Notes under the pieces: generated by a model
Database searches by the model: none
Seen by the model: the letters and a program-made list of their open reading frames with translations, nothing else
What the model was told of the DNA's origin: nothing
Shown here: one piece after another, positions 29,606-38,678 of the stretch
How the letters are laid out: each line of letters begins with the position of its first letter
Position numbering within the stretch: the stretch's first letter is position 1
Source of the DNA: Candidatus Barnesiella excrementavium
Lineage (GTDB): Bacteria > Bacteroidota > Bacteroidia > Bacteroidales > Barnesiellaceae
DNA: 64,000 bases
Assembly (NCBI GenBank): GCA_019115485.1
Contig: DXDM01000059.1
Location: 1-64,000 of the forward strand
Direction of reading: 5' to 3'
Made by a program: the position numbers and the translations under genes

Positions 29606-31921
29606 TTAGAACGGATAGCCGATGGCCAAGTGGAAGGCGAGGCTGTTCTTGAACGACGTCATGTTGTAATAACCCTTTTTGCCGGTGTCGTAGGGGGCGT
29701 GGATACCGATACCCAGGTCGCCGCGCAGCACCAGCATGCCGATGTCGTAGCGCAGTCCCACACCGGTACCCAGGGCGATGTCCTTGAAGAAGGTTCGGCC
29801 GTCGAGTTCGCCGCCGGGACGGTTGGGGTCCCGTTTCAACAGCCAGATGTTGCCGGCATCGACAAAGGCGGCGCCGTGCAGGTCGCCCCAGATGGGGAAG
29901 CGGTATTCGAGGTTGGCTTCGAGTTTGAAGGTACCCGTCTGGTCGAAATAGCCGTCGACATCGTCCTGGGGCGGCAGGTAGCTGCCGGGGCCGAGCGAGC
30001 GTATGGTGAAGGCGCGTATGCTGTTGGCACCGCCGATGTAGAACTGCTCGCTGTATGGTACCTCCTGTGAGTTGCCGTAGGCGTGCTCGGCACCCACGAA
30101 CACACGGCCTACCAGCCAGTGGTCGGGGCGGAAGCGGTGGTAGTAGACCATCTCGGCGCTACCTTTGACAAACTGGGAGAAGTTGCTGCCGAAGATGCGT
30201 TTCTCGCCGTGTTGCCCCAGCAGCGAGGTGATGCCGCTGAGTATGTTGCCGGCCGACATGCCCATGAGTTGCCACACGAAGCGGTTGTCGACCTCGCGCC
30301 CGTAGGAGGTGTCGTAAGTGTAGGTGTAGCTCGACGAGGGGATAAACTGGTCGCGGAAGCTGAGGGCGATGGCAGGATTCTCCTCCATGGTTTTATCGAA
30401 CGACTCGGTGGTGTTGAGCAGCTTGGTGTAGACCAGCTTGAACGGGGTGACCGAGTGGCCTGCCCGCAGCGAGGTGCGATACTCGTAACTCATCGACCCG
30501 TTGAACGAGACCATGCGGAAGTAGTGCGGCCGGTTCATCAGGTTGGCTCCCAACTGGAAGCGGGTGAAGGCGGGATAGCGGCGGGTGCGGGGCATCTGCG
30601 GCAGGAATCCCGGTACGATGCGGGGGTAGGAGAGCGACGAGTTGAGTCCGAACTCGTAGGAGTTGAAGAGCGAGGCTTTGCCGTGTTGCGAGCCTCCACC
30701 CGTCTGCCATTCGTAACTGCCGTTGAGTTTGACCGACAGCTTCTCTCCCCCGCCGAACAGGTTGTTGTGGTTGATACCGAAGATGAGTCCCGGGCCGATG
30801 TAGCTGTTCGACTTGGACGAGACGTTGGCTTCGATGGTGGCTTCGAGCGGTACGTCGAAGGTGGCCTGTATGGTCACGTCGAGTGAATCTTTCTGAGCGA
30901 GCGAGTCGAGCGGTGTCACTTCGACCGACACGGTGCGGAAGATGCCCAGCCGGCCCAGGTTCGACTGGGTGGCGTTCTGGGTGTCGAGCGTGTAGAGGGT
31001 GCCTGGCCTGAATGTGACGTTGCGGGGCAGAATCCAGCGTTTCAGATGGACAGGCTTGTGGTAGGCCACGGTCATGTGGGGATACCTGATGGTATCGGGA
31101 GTACCGCCGCCGGTCGCCCCGTTGAGCTGTACGTTCACGCGGCCCACGTAATAGGGTTTGAGTGCCTGGGCGGGAATACCCTTTTTGAGGGTCATGCGCA
31201 GGGCCACCTTGCCGGGCGACAGGGTGGTGTCGGCCAGGTATTCGATATACTCGGGGCGGAAGTAGAAATAGCCGTTGTTGCGCAGGGCGGTGGTGATGCG
31301 GTTGCGCTCGGCCGAGAGCGAGTCGAGACAGTATCGGTCGCCGCCTTGCAGAATGGTGGCGCTGTTGATGCTGTCGATGAACCGGGTGATGGGACTGGTG
31401 GGGGCCGGCAGTTCGATGGTGTCGAGTGTATAGGCTGGCGGCACCTCTATCTTGTAGGAGATGCGGGCCTTCTTGGGGTTGCGTTTGTTGTAGATGAGTT
31501 CGTAGTTGGCGTCGGCCCCGAAGTAGCCGTTGTTTCCCAAGATGTCTTTGATGACACTCATGCGCAGCTCGGGCTGCACGTTCGAGACGAGAACCGGCTC
31601 TTTGGCCAGCTTCTCGTAAATCCAGTGTTTCAACCCCTTGTCGCGTTTGGGTTCGAGGTAGTTCCACACCCACAACCCGATGGGGAAGGGGGTGCGCACG
31701 TAGGGCGAGAAGAGCGGATTGTTGGGGGCGACCGAGAGGGTCGACTTGATTTCGCTCTTCACGTTGTCGGCAATCTTCACCCCCGAGTCGGGGATAATCT
31801 CCATCTTCTTGACACCGGTATAGAGCACCTCGTCGTCGGCGAGCCGCTTGGTGGTGGAGCAGCCGATGAGGATTGCCGTCGAAAGCAGTGTGGCGAAGAG
31901 GTAGGCGATTGACTTTTTCAT
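29606..31921 (-). CDS. tamL: TamL: BamA/TamA-family outer-membrane assembly lipoprotein
   Basis: The 771-residue protein is an Omp85 barrel with POTRA-like domains. It differs from proteobacterial TamA in being a lipoprotein (LIGC, Cys21, then STTKRLADDEVLYTGVKKMEI). POTRA-like units cover about 30-380, with LRNNGYFYFRPEY and LGRLGIFRTVSVEV. The beta-barrel covers about 385-771, with NHNNLFGGGEKLSVKLNGSYEWQ and the L6-type motif YIGGANSIRAFTIRSLGPG. The C-terminal strand is SLAFHLAIGYPF. Its start overlaps the tamB stop (ATGA). With TamB it probably forms an inner-to-outer-membrane conduit for outer-membrane protein or lipid delivery. Confidence 0.93.
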   Translation of the reverse strand: MKKSIAYLFATLLSTAILIGCSTTKRLADDEVLYTGVKKMEIIPDSGVKIADNVKSEIKSTLSVAPNNPLFSPYVRTPFPIGLWVWNYLEPKRDKGLKHWIYEKLAKEPVLVSNVQPELRMSVIKDILGNNGYFGADANYELIYNKRNPKKARISYKIEVPPAYTLDTIELPAPTSPITRFIDSINSATILQGGDRYCLDSLSAERNRITTALRNNGYFYFRPEYIEYLADTTLSPGKVALRMTLKKGIPAQALKPYYVGRVNVQLNGATGGGTPDTIRYPHMTVAYHKPVHLKRWILPRNVTFRPGTLYTLDTQNATQSNLGRLGIFRTVSVEVTPLDSLAQKDSLDVTIQATFDVPLEATIEANVSSKSNSYIGPGLIFGINHNNLFGGGEKLSVKLNGSYEWQTGGGSQHGKASLFNSYEFGLNSSLSYPRIVPGFLPQMPRTRRYPAFTRFQLGANLMNRPHYFRMVSFNGSMSYEYRTSLRAGHSVTPFKLVYTKLLNTTESFDKTMEENPAIALSFRDQFIPSSSYTYTYDTSYGREVDNRFVWQLMGMSAGNILSGITSLLGQHGEKRIFGSNFSQFVKGSAEMVYYHRFRPDHWLVGRVFVGAEHAYGNSQEVPYSEQFYIGGANSIRAFTIRSLGPGSYLPPQDDVDGYFDQTGTFKLEANLEYRFPIWGDLHGAAFVDAGNIWLLKRDPNRPGGELDGRTFFKDIALGTGVGLRYDIGMLVLRGDLGIGIHAPYDTGKKGYYNMTSFKNSLAFHLAIGYPF

Positions 31922-34900
31922 GGGGTGACCTCCTTTCGGGTTTTGCGGGAGCGGAAGAGTTCCCAGAGGTTGACCAGTTGTTTCTTCACGACGAAGCCCA
32001 CGCCGGTCTGGGTAATTTCGCCTTCGAGAATACTCTCGTAGCCCGTGTGGCGGAACACCTTGATATACATGTTGTCGCGCTGGTTGAAGTAATATTCCAG
32101 CGAGATGTCGTCGATGAAGTTCTCCTTGAAGTTGACGTCAGCATTGTCGTCGGGGCTGAGGCTGCCCCCGATAACCACCTTCACCCGGTTGTTGAACAGA
32201 CTCTTGGCCGCCCGGTAGGAGTAGTCGGTGCGGGTGTTGATGCCCGAGGCGTCGGTGTAGGAGTTGATGCCGAACGAGAGGTCGATGCCTTTCAGCCCCT
32301 GTGCCCACTGGTTGAGCTCCTTTTCGAGGAACGAGTTGAGCGGGTTGCCCAGCAGGTCGCTCCGGGTGGTCGAGGTGCCGGGGCCGGTATAGGTGTTGTA
32401 GATGAGCAGGCTCATGGCCTGCGAGGCCCGTTGTTCGGCCGTGAGCGAGGCAAGCTGGTTTTGCAGGGTGAGGTCCTCGGGGGCGGCCAGGTCGAACGAT
32501 ACCGACAGGTTTTCGAGCGAGTTCTTGATGATGATGCTGATGTCGAAGTTGACCTGCCGGGAGTTCTTGTCGTCCTCGGTGATGGTGGTGCGTACCGTCT
32601 CGACGGCGGTAATCGACATCTGGGGATCGGCTATGTTGCCGTTCCACGAGACGAAACTGCCGTCCTGTATCTTGAAGAGTTTCTCCGAGATGATGGGCGG
32701 GTTGTAGCGCACGAATCCGCCCGAGAGGGTGTAGCGGCCCGAGAACCGGCTGTCGCCCAGGGCGTTCATGGTATAGGTGAGGTTGCCGCCGCCTTGCAAG
32801 TCGATGCGGTTCTTGCCGTCGGGCGAGAGGTTTACCCCCATCTTCACCGTAGGCGATATGTTGATGTTGACCAGAATATCCATGCCCAGCAGGGCGCCGG
32901 AAGGCAGAGTATCGGTTTCGGCCACCTCGGTACTGTCGTTGAACGAGACGAAGGTGACGATGTTGTTTTCCTGCTGTTGCAGGGCGAACGGCGAGTCCTG
33001 CATCACATAGGTAACCTCGGTCCCGGTGAGCAGACCCACGTTGCCGTTGATTTTCAGGGCGTCGAGCGGGCCGACGACCCGCATGTCGAGGTCGGCGATG
33101 ACCGAGCCGTAGACCGTGGCCTTGGAGCTGCGGGCTGCCTTGACAGGCTGGAAGGCCGAGGCGAAGATGTGAAGGTCGGTGTTGATTTTCGCAAAGTCTC
33201 TGAAATCGATATTCCCGTCGATGTGCAGCGGATTCTTGTTGGCACCGGTGATGGCGTAGTCGTCGAACCGCAACACATTCTTTTTAACACGTATCGGGCT
33301 GGTGGGGAAGTTGAGGCTTGCCCCCATCGACTTGGAGTTGGCCGATGCCCCCACCATTTGCAGGTAGCCGTCGAGTAGCGGGGCCGAGGTGCTGCCGCCC
33401 ACCTGCATCTCACCGTTGAGGAAGCCTTGCAGCTGGGCCATGTCGGCGGGGAGGAAGGGGTTGGCCGTGGCCAGCGGAAGGCTGTCGACGGCCAGTTGCA
33501 GCGACACGGGGCTGTCGGCCTTGTCGTCGAGCAACCCCGACAGGGTCAAGACCTGCCGGCTGTCGATTTGCAGGGCGGCTCTGGCCTCTTGTCGACCCAG
33601 CGAATCGAGTTGGTAGTTGACGTTCAGGTCAAAGTCGCCCACCCGTTGTTTCCCGTAGTAGAATTGCGATACCCCCACGTTGCCGGCTACCTCGGTACCG
33701 CCTATCGGGAAGTGAATCAGCAGGTTGGCCGATACGCTGCCCGCAATCTGCGGCGAGAAAGGCGACAGGGCCAGCCAGGGGGCTATCTCCATGCCGCTGA
33801 TGTCGACCCGCAGCGGTTCCTGTCGGGCCAGGGTGTGGTTCAATGACTCATGCAGGGTGGTGACGATGAGGTGCCGCTCGCCGTGGGTGAGGGCGATGTC
33901 GGCATCGAAATGGCCGCCGTAGTGATAGGCAAAGAAGTTGTCGGGGTTCAGTGCCCAGGTCTCGAACCCGATGACGGGGTTCTTGGGGAAGAACGATACC
34001 TGGACGAGCGAGTCGAGGAAATTGGCCTGGCAGCCGATGCGGAATCCCTCCTCTCCCTGCCGGTTCTTCTGCACGCAGAAGAGTTTGGTGGTGTTGCCCG
34101 AGAGGAATCCGTTGAGCTCGACCGAGGCCAGCTGGTCGAGGTTGCCGGGCTTGTTGCCCACATGCAGCGAATAGTAGAGCCGCTCCTCGCGTTCGTGCCG
34201 CTCGAAGAGCGACAACTGTATGGTGTCGATAACGATTCCGCCCGTCGAGAAGCGGTCGACCGTCCCTGTCGTACCGAGCAGCGAATCGTTTCGGGCATTC
34301 AGGTCGAACTGGAAGAAACCCATGCCCAGCCCTTTGAGGTATTGTTGCACCAGGTTGTTGCGCTTGGCGCTGGCCTGCAATTCAAAGGGGGGCAGCGCCT
34401 GGTGGAGAGCCTCCATGTTGAGGCGTTTCTCCTCTTGTGCCGAGGCCAGAATGGGCATGGCCCGGTTCAGTTTTTCGAGGAAGGGGGTGAGCCCTATCGA
34501 CGAGGCAAAGCGCACGGCCAGGTCGCCGCTTTGCAGGGTGGCGTGTATCTGAGTCGAGTCGGTTCCGGCGGTTAGCGACAGGGCGTCGGTTTGCAGGCGG
34601 CCGGTCGGTAGCAGGGCCGACAATTTGTCGAGTTGCAGCGAGGCCTGGTATAACTCTTCGGGTGGTGCCACCTGTCCCGAGAGCGACAGCGAGGTCGAGA
34701 GCTGGCAGGGTTCTGCGGTGAGGCGCAGCGCTTCGAGGTCGGTGTGAATATCGCCCGACACGGCAAAGATATACCGTTGGGGAGCTATCGAGGCCGAGAG
34801 GCTGAGTCCGGTGAGCAGGTTGGGGTCGGTGCAGGCGATGCGTCCCGTGGCCCGTCCCCGGTTCAGTCGGGCGTCGACGGTGATGCCCGAATAGTGGTAG

Positions 34901-36645
34901 CCTGCATATTGGGCGGTGTCGATGGCGAGGTGTGCGGTGAGCCGGGCCAAGGAGTCGAGCGGGTTGTATCGCTCCCCGTCAATCGCTATCGAAGCTGAGA
35001 GGGGGCCCAGTCCCAGCGAGTCGTGCGGCAGGAAGTCGGCCAGGGGGAAGCGGTCGATGTGTATGTCGCCCTCGTAGCGTTGGTGTCGGGTATTGAGCCG
35101 GGCTCTCAGGTCGATGGTGCCGCGACCGGTTTCGAGCCGGGCTTCCGACCGGATAGTCGGGCCCGCAAGATAGGCCTTTCCGGAGAGTCGGGTCGGTGGC
35201 AGGTAGAGACGGTTGCGCAGCGAGTCGGGCATGAGGTGGGCGATGAGCGGCGATTCCCTGAGGGCGATGCCCCATTGCAGGTTGCCGGTCAGACGCTCGG
35301 TATCGGGCAGATGCTGCACCCGGCCGGAGGTGCGGGCGTTGAAGGTGCCGGGCAGAGAGAGGTCGCCCCGGGTCAGATGCAGGTCGCCCAGTGTGCCGTT
35401 CACGGCGATGTCCGATTGCAGGGCGGTCGTGAGGAGCAGACCCCGGGTGTAGGTGCTGTATTGAGGGAAGAGCTGAACGAGGTCGCCCACGGCGATGCGG
35501 GCCTGTACCCGAGCCTCAATCGGGGCTTGGGGTGATTGGGCGAACAGTTCGCTCCCGGCTTTCAGTTGTGCCGAGATTTCAGAGAGGGAGGTGCGCAGGA
35601 GGAAGTCGTGCAGGGCGATTCCCGTCGAGTCCATTACGAAGAGCCCCTGGGTTTGGGTCACCGCCAGTCCCGACCGCTCGACAAAGGCGAGCTGCCGTAT
35701 CGGTACCCGTATTTCGCTGCCCCGGTTGTAGAGCGAATCGATGGCAATCTCGATGCCGTTGAGCGACAGGTAGCCGAGGTCGAGCCCCTTTTGCGGTATC
35801 TGTGCGGGCAGGGCATAGAGAGCGCTGTTGTCGTGCAGCCGTAGCCGGGCGATACGGACGGTCCAGGGGAGCGATGCGGCGGTATCGGCCGCAGTCGCTT
35901 CGGGTGCCGTCTCGACCGTCTCGCCGCTACCCGGGTAGTAACGGTAGTCGCCCCGGTCGATGGTGGCCTCGGTCACATCGACCTGCTGCCGGTAGAGGTC
36001 GATGTTTCCCTGCCGCAGGGTGGCTTGGCTTATCGAGGCGTCGAGCTGTTGAATCGTGGGGCGCATCTGCATGGCATAGTGAATCTGCGACAGACCCAGT
36101 TCGCCCACCGATATGCGCCAGTCGAGGGGCGGGCTGGCAGTTTCGACCGTGTCGGGTTGTTGCCCTGTGATGTCCAAGGTGATGTCGCCGCCTTGCAGTT
36201 GGCTCGACGGCAGGTCGATGAGCGAACTTTTCAAGTCGATGCGGGCCCTCTGTGTGGCAAACTCCTTGACCCAAGCCGACAGGGTGAGTGTGGAGTCGGC
36301 GCTCGCAAAGCGGAAGCGGACTCCCTGCAAGGCAATCTCGTTCACCTGTACCTGCCGTTTCAGCAGCCCCAGCGGAGCGATCCCCACCTCGATGCTCTCG
36401 CTTTGCAGCAGCGTGTCGGCCGGCGCGGTGAGCAGCAATATGTCGTCGATGTGCAGCTTGAAGGGGAAGCGCAGCGAGAGGTCGCCGATAGCGAGTTGCA
36501 TCTCGGTCGACCGGTTCACGTAGCGGCATATCTCGGTTTTCCCCCATCGCTGAACGGCCGGGATATAGATACACAGCGGCAGAACGAGCAGCAGCGCCAA
36601 AAGCGAGACGAGGGTGACGGCGATATATTTCAGCGCTTTTTTCAT
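31918..36645 (-). CDS. tamB: Translocation/assembly module protein TamB
   Basis: The 1575-residue protein has one N-terminal membrane anchor (MKKALKYIAVTLVSLLALLLVLPLCIYIP). A very long AsmA-like beta-taco follows, made of short repeating strands. The C-terminal DUF490/TamB domain covers about 1120-1530, with GFVRYNPPIISEKLFKIQDGSFVSWNGNIADPQMSITAVETVRT and LSFGINSYTDASG. Such proteins bridge the periplasm and are linked to phospholipid transport and outer-membrane protein assembly. TamL is encoded directly downstream with a four-base overlap. I see no convincing promoter in the 133 bp upstream. Confidence 0.93.
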   Translation of the reverse strand: MKKALKYIAVTLVSLLALLLVLPLCIYIPAVQRWGKTEICRYVNRSTEMQLAIGDLSLRFPFKLHIDDILLLTAPADTLLQSESIEVGIAPLGLLKRQVQVNEIALQGVRFRFASADSTLTLSAWVKEFATQRARIDLKSSLIDLPSSQLQGGDITLDITGQQPDTVETASPPLDWRISVGELGLSQIHYAMQMRPTIQQLDASISQATLRQGNIDLYRQQVDVTEATIDRGDYRYYPGSGETVETAPEATAADTAASLPWTVRIARLRLHDNSALYALPAQIPQKGLDLGYLSLNGIEIAIDSLYNRGSEIRVPIRQLAFVERSGLAVTQTQGLFVMDSTGIALHDFLLRTSLSEISAQLKAGSELFAQSPQAPIEARVQARIAVGDLVQLFPQYSTYTRGLLLTTALQSDIAVNGTLGDLHLTRGDLSLPGTFNARTSGRVQHLPDTERLTGNLQWGIALRESPLIAHLMPDSLRNRLYLPPTRLSGKAYLAGPTIRSEARLETGRGTIDLRARLNTRHQRYEGDIHIDRFPLADFLPHDSLGLGPLSASIAIDGERYNPLDSLARLTAHLAIDTAQYAGYHYSGITVDARLNRGRATGRIACTDPNLLTGLSLSASIAPQRYIFAVSGDIHTDLEALRLTAEPCQLSTSLSLSGQVAPPEELYQASLQLDKLSALLPTGRLQTDALSLTAGTDSTQIHATLQSGDLAVRFASSIGLTPFLEKLNRAMPILASAQEEKRLNMEALHQALPPFELQASAKRNNLVQQYLKGLGMGFFQFDLNARNDSLLGTTGTVDRFSTGGIVIDTIQLSLFERHEREERLYYSLHVGNKPGNLDQLASVELNGFLSGNTTKLFCVQKNRQGEEGFRIGCQANFLDSLVQVSFFPKNPVIGFETWALNPDNFFAYHYGGHFDADIALTHGERHLIVTTLHESLNHTLARQEPLRVDISGMEIAPWLALSPFSPQIAGSVSANLLIHFPIGGTEVAGNVGVSQFYYGKQRVGDFDLNVNYQLDSLGRQEARAALQIDSRQVLTLSGLLDDKADSPVSLQLAVDSLPLATANPFLPADMAQLQGFLNGEMQVGGSTSAPLLDGYLQMVGASANSKSMGASLNFPTSPIRVKKNVLRFDDYAITGANKNPLHIDGNIDFRDFAKINTDLHIFASAFQPVKAARSSKATVYGSVIADLDMRVVGPLDALKINGNVGLLTGTEVTYVMQDSPFALQQQENNIVTFVSFNDSTEVAETDTLPSGALLGMDILVNINISPTVKMGVNLSPDGKNRIDLQGGGNLTYTMNALGDSRFSGRYTLSGGFVRYNPPIISEKLFKIQDGSFVSWNGNIADPQMSITAVETVRTTITEDDKNSRQVNFDISIIIKNSLENLSVSFDLAAPEDLTLQNQLASLTAEQRASQAMSLLIYNTYTGPGTSTTRSDLLGNPLNSFLEKELNQWAQGLKGIDLSFGINSYTDASGINTRTDYSYRAAKSLFNNRVKVVIGGSLSPDDNADVNFKENFIDDISLEYYFNQRDNMYIKVFRHTGYESILEGEITQTGVGFVVKKQLVNLWELFRSRKTRKEVTP

Positions 36646-36778
36646 TGTGGAGGAATCTTCTTTTTCAGCTCTCGGGACAGGCCTTGTTTAACGATATTTC
36701 GGGATTCGGCTTATAAACATTGGCACGAAAGATTTTGTTTTTAGAATAGATGGAAAACCTAAAAACCGAGGTAAATAT

Positions 36779-37246
36779 ATGAAAAATTATTTGTATCTGA
36801 TTGTTTTGTTTTCGATGATTGCGTTGGGCATAGGACCGGGGCGGGGAGGGAACCGGACGAATGATAAAAAAATCTCGATGTCGGAGCTTCCTTCGCCGGC
36901 CCGACAACTGTTGAAAACCTATTTCCCGGGAGCCCGGGTGTTGCAGTGTGTGCATTCGCGCACCTGGGACGAGTATGGGGTGAAGGTCTCGGGCGGTTAT
37001 GAGTTGGGCTTCGACCGGCAGGGGCATTGGGAGGAGATTGAGTCGGACGACAAACCGCTCTCGGCCGAACTGGTGAATTTGCTGCCGGCTCCCGTTATCG
37101 AGTACCTGAAACAGCACTATCCCGGTGCGAAAGTCGAGAGCATGGAGCAGCGGAAGAATATCTATAAGATTACCCTGGTCTATCCCGACACTCACCTCTA
37201 TTTCTCCAAGTCTGGTGAGTTTGTCAAGGCTCGGGACGACGATTGA
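36779..37246 (+). CDS. PepSY-like (DUF2874-type) exported protein
   Basis: The 155-residue protein starts with a hydrophobic signal segment (MKNYLYLIVLFSMIALGIG) without a clear lipobox. The mature part contains two similar units: SELPSPARQLLKTYFPGARVLQC...YELGFDRQGHWEEIES, and LPAPVIEYLKQHYPGAKVESMEQRKNIYKITL...HLYFSKSGEF. This is the PepSY-like layout. It is a paralogue of the lipoprotein at 4026-4478. It is flanked by tamB and converges with the plug-domain gene (3 nt apart). Function is unknown. Confidence 0.7.
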   Translation: MKNYLYLIVLFSMIALGIGPGRGGNRTNDKKISMSELPSPARQLLKTYFPGARVLQCVHSRTWDEYGVKVSGGYELGFDRQGHWEEIESDDKPLSAELVNLLPAPVIEYLKQHYPGAKVESMEQRKNIYKITLVYPDTHLYFSKSGEFVKARDDD

Positions 37247-37249
37247 CGC

Positions 37250-38533
37250 TTAGCGGCCCGAGTAGCTCATGCCTATCCCGATGAGCCGGTCGTACCGCTC
37301 GCCCGGAGCCCGGTGGTATACCTTCACCAGGTATTCGTTGACCGTCTGGTAATAGTTGCCCTCGACCGGTGCGGCCGTGGCCGTGCGTGCCCCGTCGGGC
37401 AGGAACAGATATTGGTAGTTGTAGGAACCCTGTTTCAAAAGCAGGGTTTTCTCGTATTGTTCGGTCTGCGGGTTGTAGATCATTTCGTTGTAGGGCGAGT
37501 AGAGGTGGTTGGTCAGTTCGCCGTCGATGTAAATCTTCCCGCCGGGAATGGGGTCGGAGTCGAGGGTGAAATGTACCACGAAATAGTCGGCCTCGGTATC
37601 GCTGTCGTTGGCGCCGCTCTGGCGGATTACGAAACGGCCGTTTTGGGTCTGGTCATAGAGGTAGCTCGATTCGGAGCGCGGTTCGACGGGAGTCAGTTCC
37701 ACGTGATAGTAGGGGTCGAAATGGTAGATATTGGAGACTCCCAGTCCGGCATAACGGGTGGCTACCATCTCGAACCGGCGGAACTCGTTGCCCGCCTCGA
37801 AGATGAGGTTGCGGTCGTGGTCGAAGAAGATTTGACTGCCCTGTACCCGCAGGGGGCGGTTCACAATCACCTCGTTGTCACGACGTCCGTTCTGGGTCAC
37901 GCTCACTTTCAATTCGTTGTAGGGATTCTGTATGCGATAGTTGTTGGTGTTGAGGGTGACGCTCACCTGCTGGTGCTCGCGGTTGTAGTCGATGTCGGTG
38001 CGCGAGGTGACACCGGGAGCTACCAGAATATTGTTCTCGTAGACCGAAAAGCACACTTGCAGCAAGACCCGCTCGGGCTCGTTCTCGGGATAGACCAGGA
38101 GCACGTAGTTGCCCGACACCTTGAATTGCACGTCTTCGTTGGGCAGGGTGAGACTGTAATGCACGTAGTGGGCAAAGGTGGCTATCGAGAAGTCGAACTC
38201 CTCGATAGGGTTGGTATTGAATCCGTCGAGGTATTCCAGTTCCGACAGGGCCGACGGGCGCCAGTCGGCATTGCAGTGCACGAGGCTGTATTGCAGATAG
38301 GAGACCTCCTCGGTCATCTCGTCGAACGAGATGGTGATGTGTTCGTTGGTGTTCAGGTCGATAATCGGGGGAAACAGTTCCCGGCCCTCGACCTGCGTGC
38401 GCAGGGTCTTGAACCGGTCGGAGAAGGAGCGGGTCTCGTAGGGTTGGTTCGAAAGCGATTGCGCTGTCAGGGCGCAAGGGCTCCACAGGGCGATTGCGGC
38501 CAGGAAGAGGCGAAGGATATGAATAGGTTTCAT
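37250..38533 (-). CDS. Type IX secretion plug-domain protein (DUF5103)
   Basis: The 427-residue exported protein has a signal peptide ending at SAL TAQ. It matches the DUF5103 family, now called the T9SS plug protein domain. Recognisable stretches are PIIDLNTNEHITISFDEMTEEVSYLQYSLVHCNADWRPSALSELEYLDGFN, QYSLTLPNEDVQFKVSGNYVLLVYPEN and GGKIYIDGELTNHLYSPYNEMIYNPQTEQYEKTLLLKQGSYNYQYLF. In Flavobacterium the plug blocks the SprA channel. The family also occurs in species without a complete T9SS, so its presence alone does not prove the system. It converges with the PepSY-like gene. Confidence 0.9.
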   Translation of the reverse strand: MKPIHILRLFLAAIALWSPCALTAQSLSNQPYETRSFSDRFKTLRTQVEGRELFPPIIDLNTNEHITISFDEMTEEVSYLQYSLVHCNADWRPSALSELEYLDGFNTNPIEEFDFSIATFAHYVHYSLTLPNEDVQFKVSGNYVLLVYPENEPERVLLQVCFSVYENNILVAPGVTSRTDIDYNREHQQVSVTLNTNNYRIQNPYNELKVSVTQNGRRDNEVIVNRPLRVQGSQIFFDHDRNLIFEAGNEFRRFEMVATRYAGLGVSNIYHFDPYYHVELTPVEPRSESSYLYDQTQNGRFVIRQSGANDSDTEADYFVVHFTLDSDPIPGGKIYIDGELTNHLYSPYNEMIYNPQTEQYEKTLLLKQGSYNYQYLFLPDGARTATAAPVEGNYYQTVNEYLVKVYHRAPGERYDRLIGIGMSYSGR

Positions 38534-38562
38534 GCGGTTCTCGGTTTGAAAGTTAATTATGG

Positions 38563-38570
38563 CAAATGTA
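38563..38570 (-). promoter_or_regulatory. -7 box of the plug-domain gene
   Basis: The minus strand reads TACATTTG, 30 nt before the start. The same sequence context (GCAAATGTACGAAAA on the plus strand) also precedes the gene at 2479-3642. Confidence 0.55.
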
Positions 38571-38643
38571 CGAAAATTTATACCCGATTCCTAATATCTG
38601 TTACAGGAATGGCCAAGTTTTCACCAAATATGAAAATAATGGC

Positions 38644-38651
38644 TATATTTG
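38644..38651 (+). promoter_or_regulatory. -7 box of the exported C1 peptidase gene
   Basis: TATATTTG fits TAnnTTTG exactly and lies 28 nt before the ATG at 38679. The -33 region (GTTTT near 38617-38621) is only a rough match. Confidence 0.55.
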
Positions 38652-38678
38652 TGCGCAATTTTAAATAATGGATAGTAT

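Noticed and set aside
31873-33378. A 501-codon plus-strand frame opposite tamB
   Set aside because: It is low-complexity Val/Gly-rich antisense sequence within a well-supported gene.
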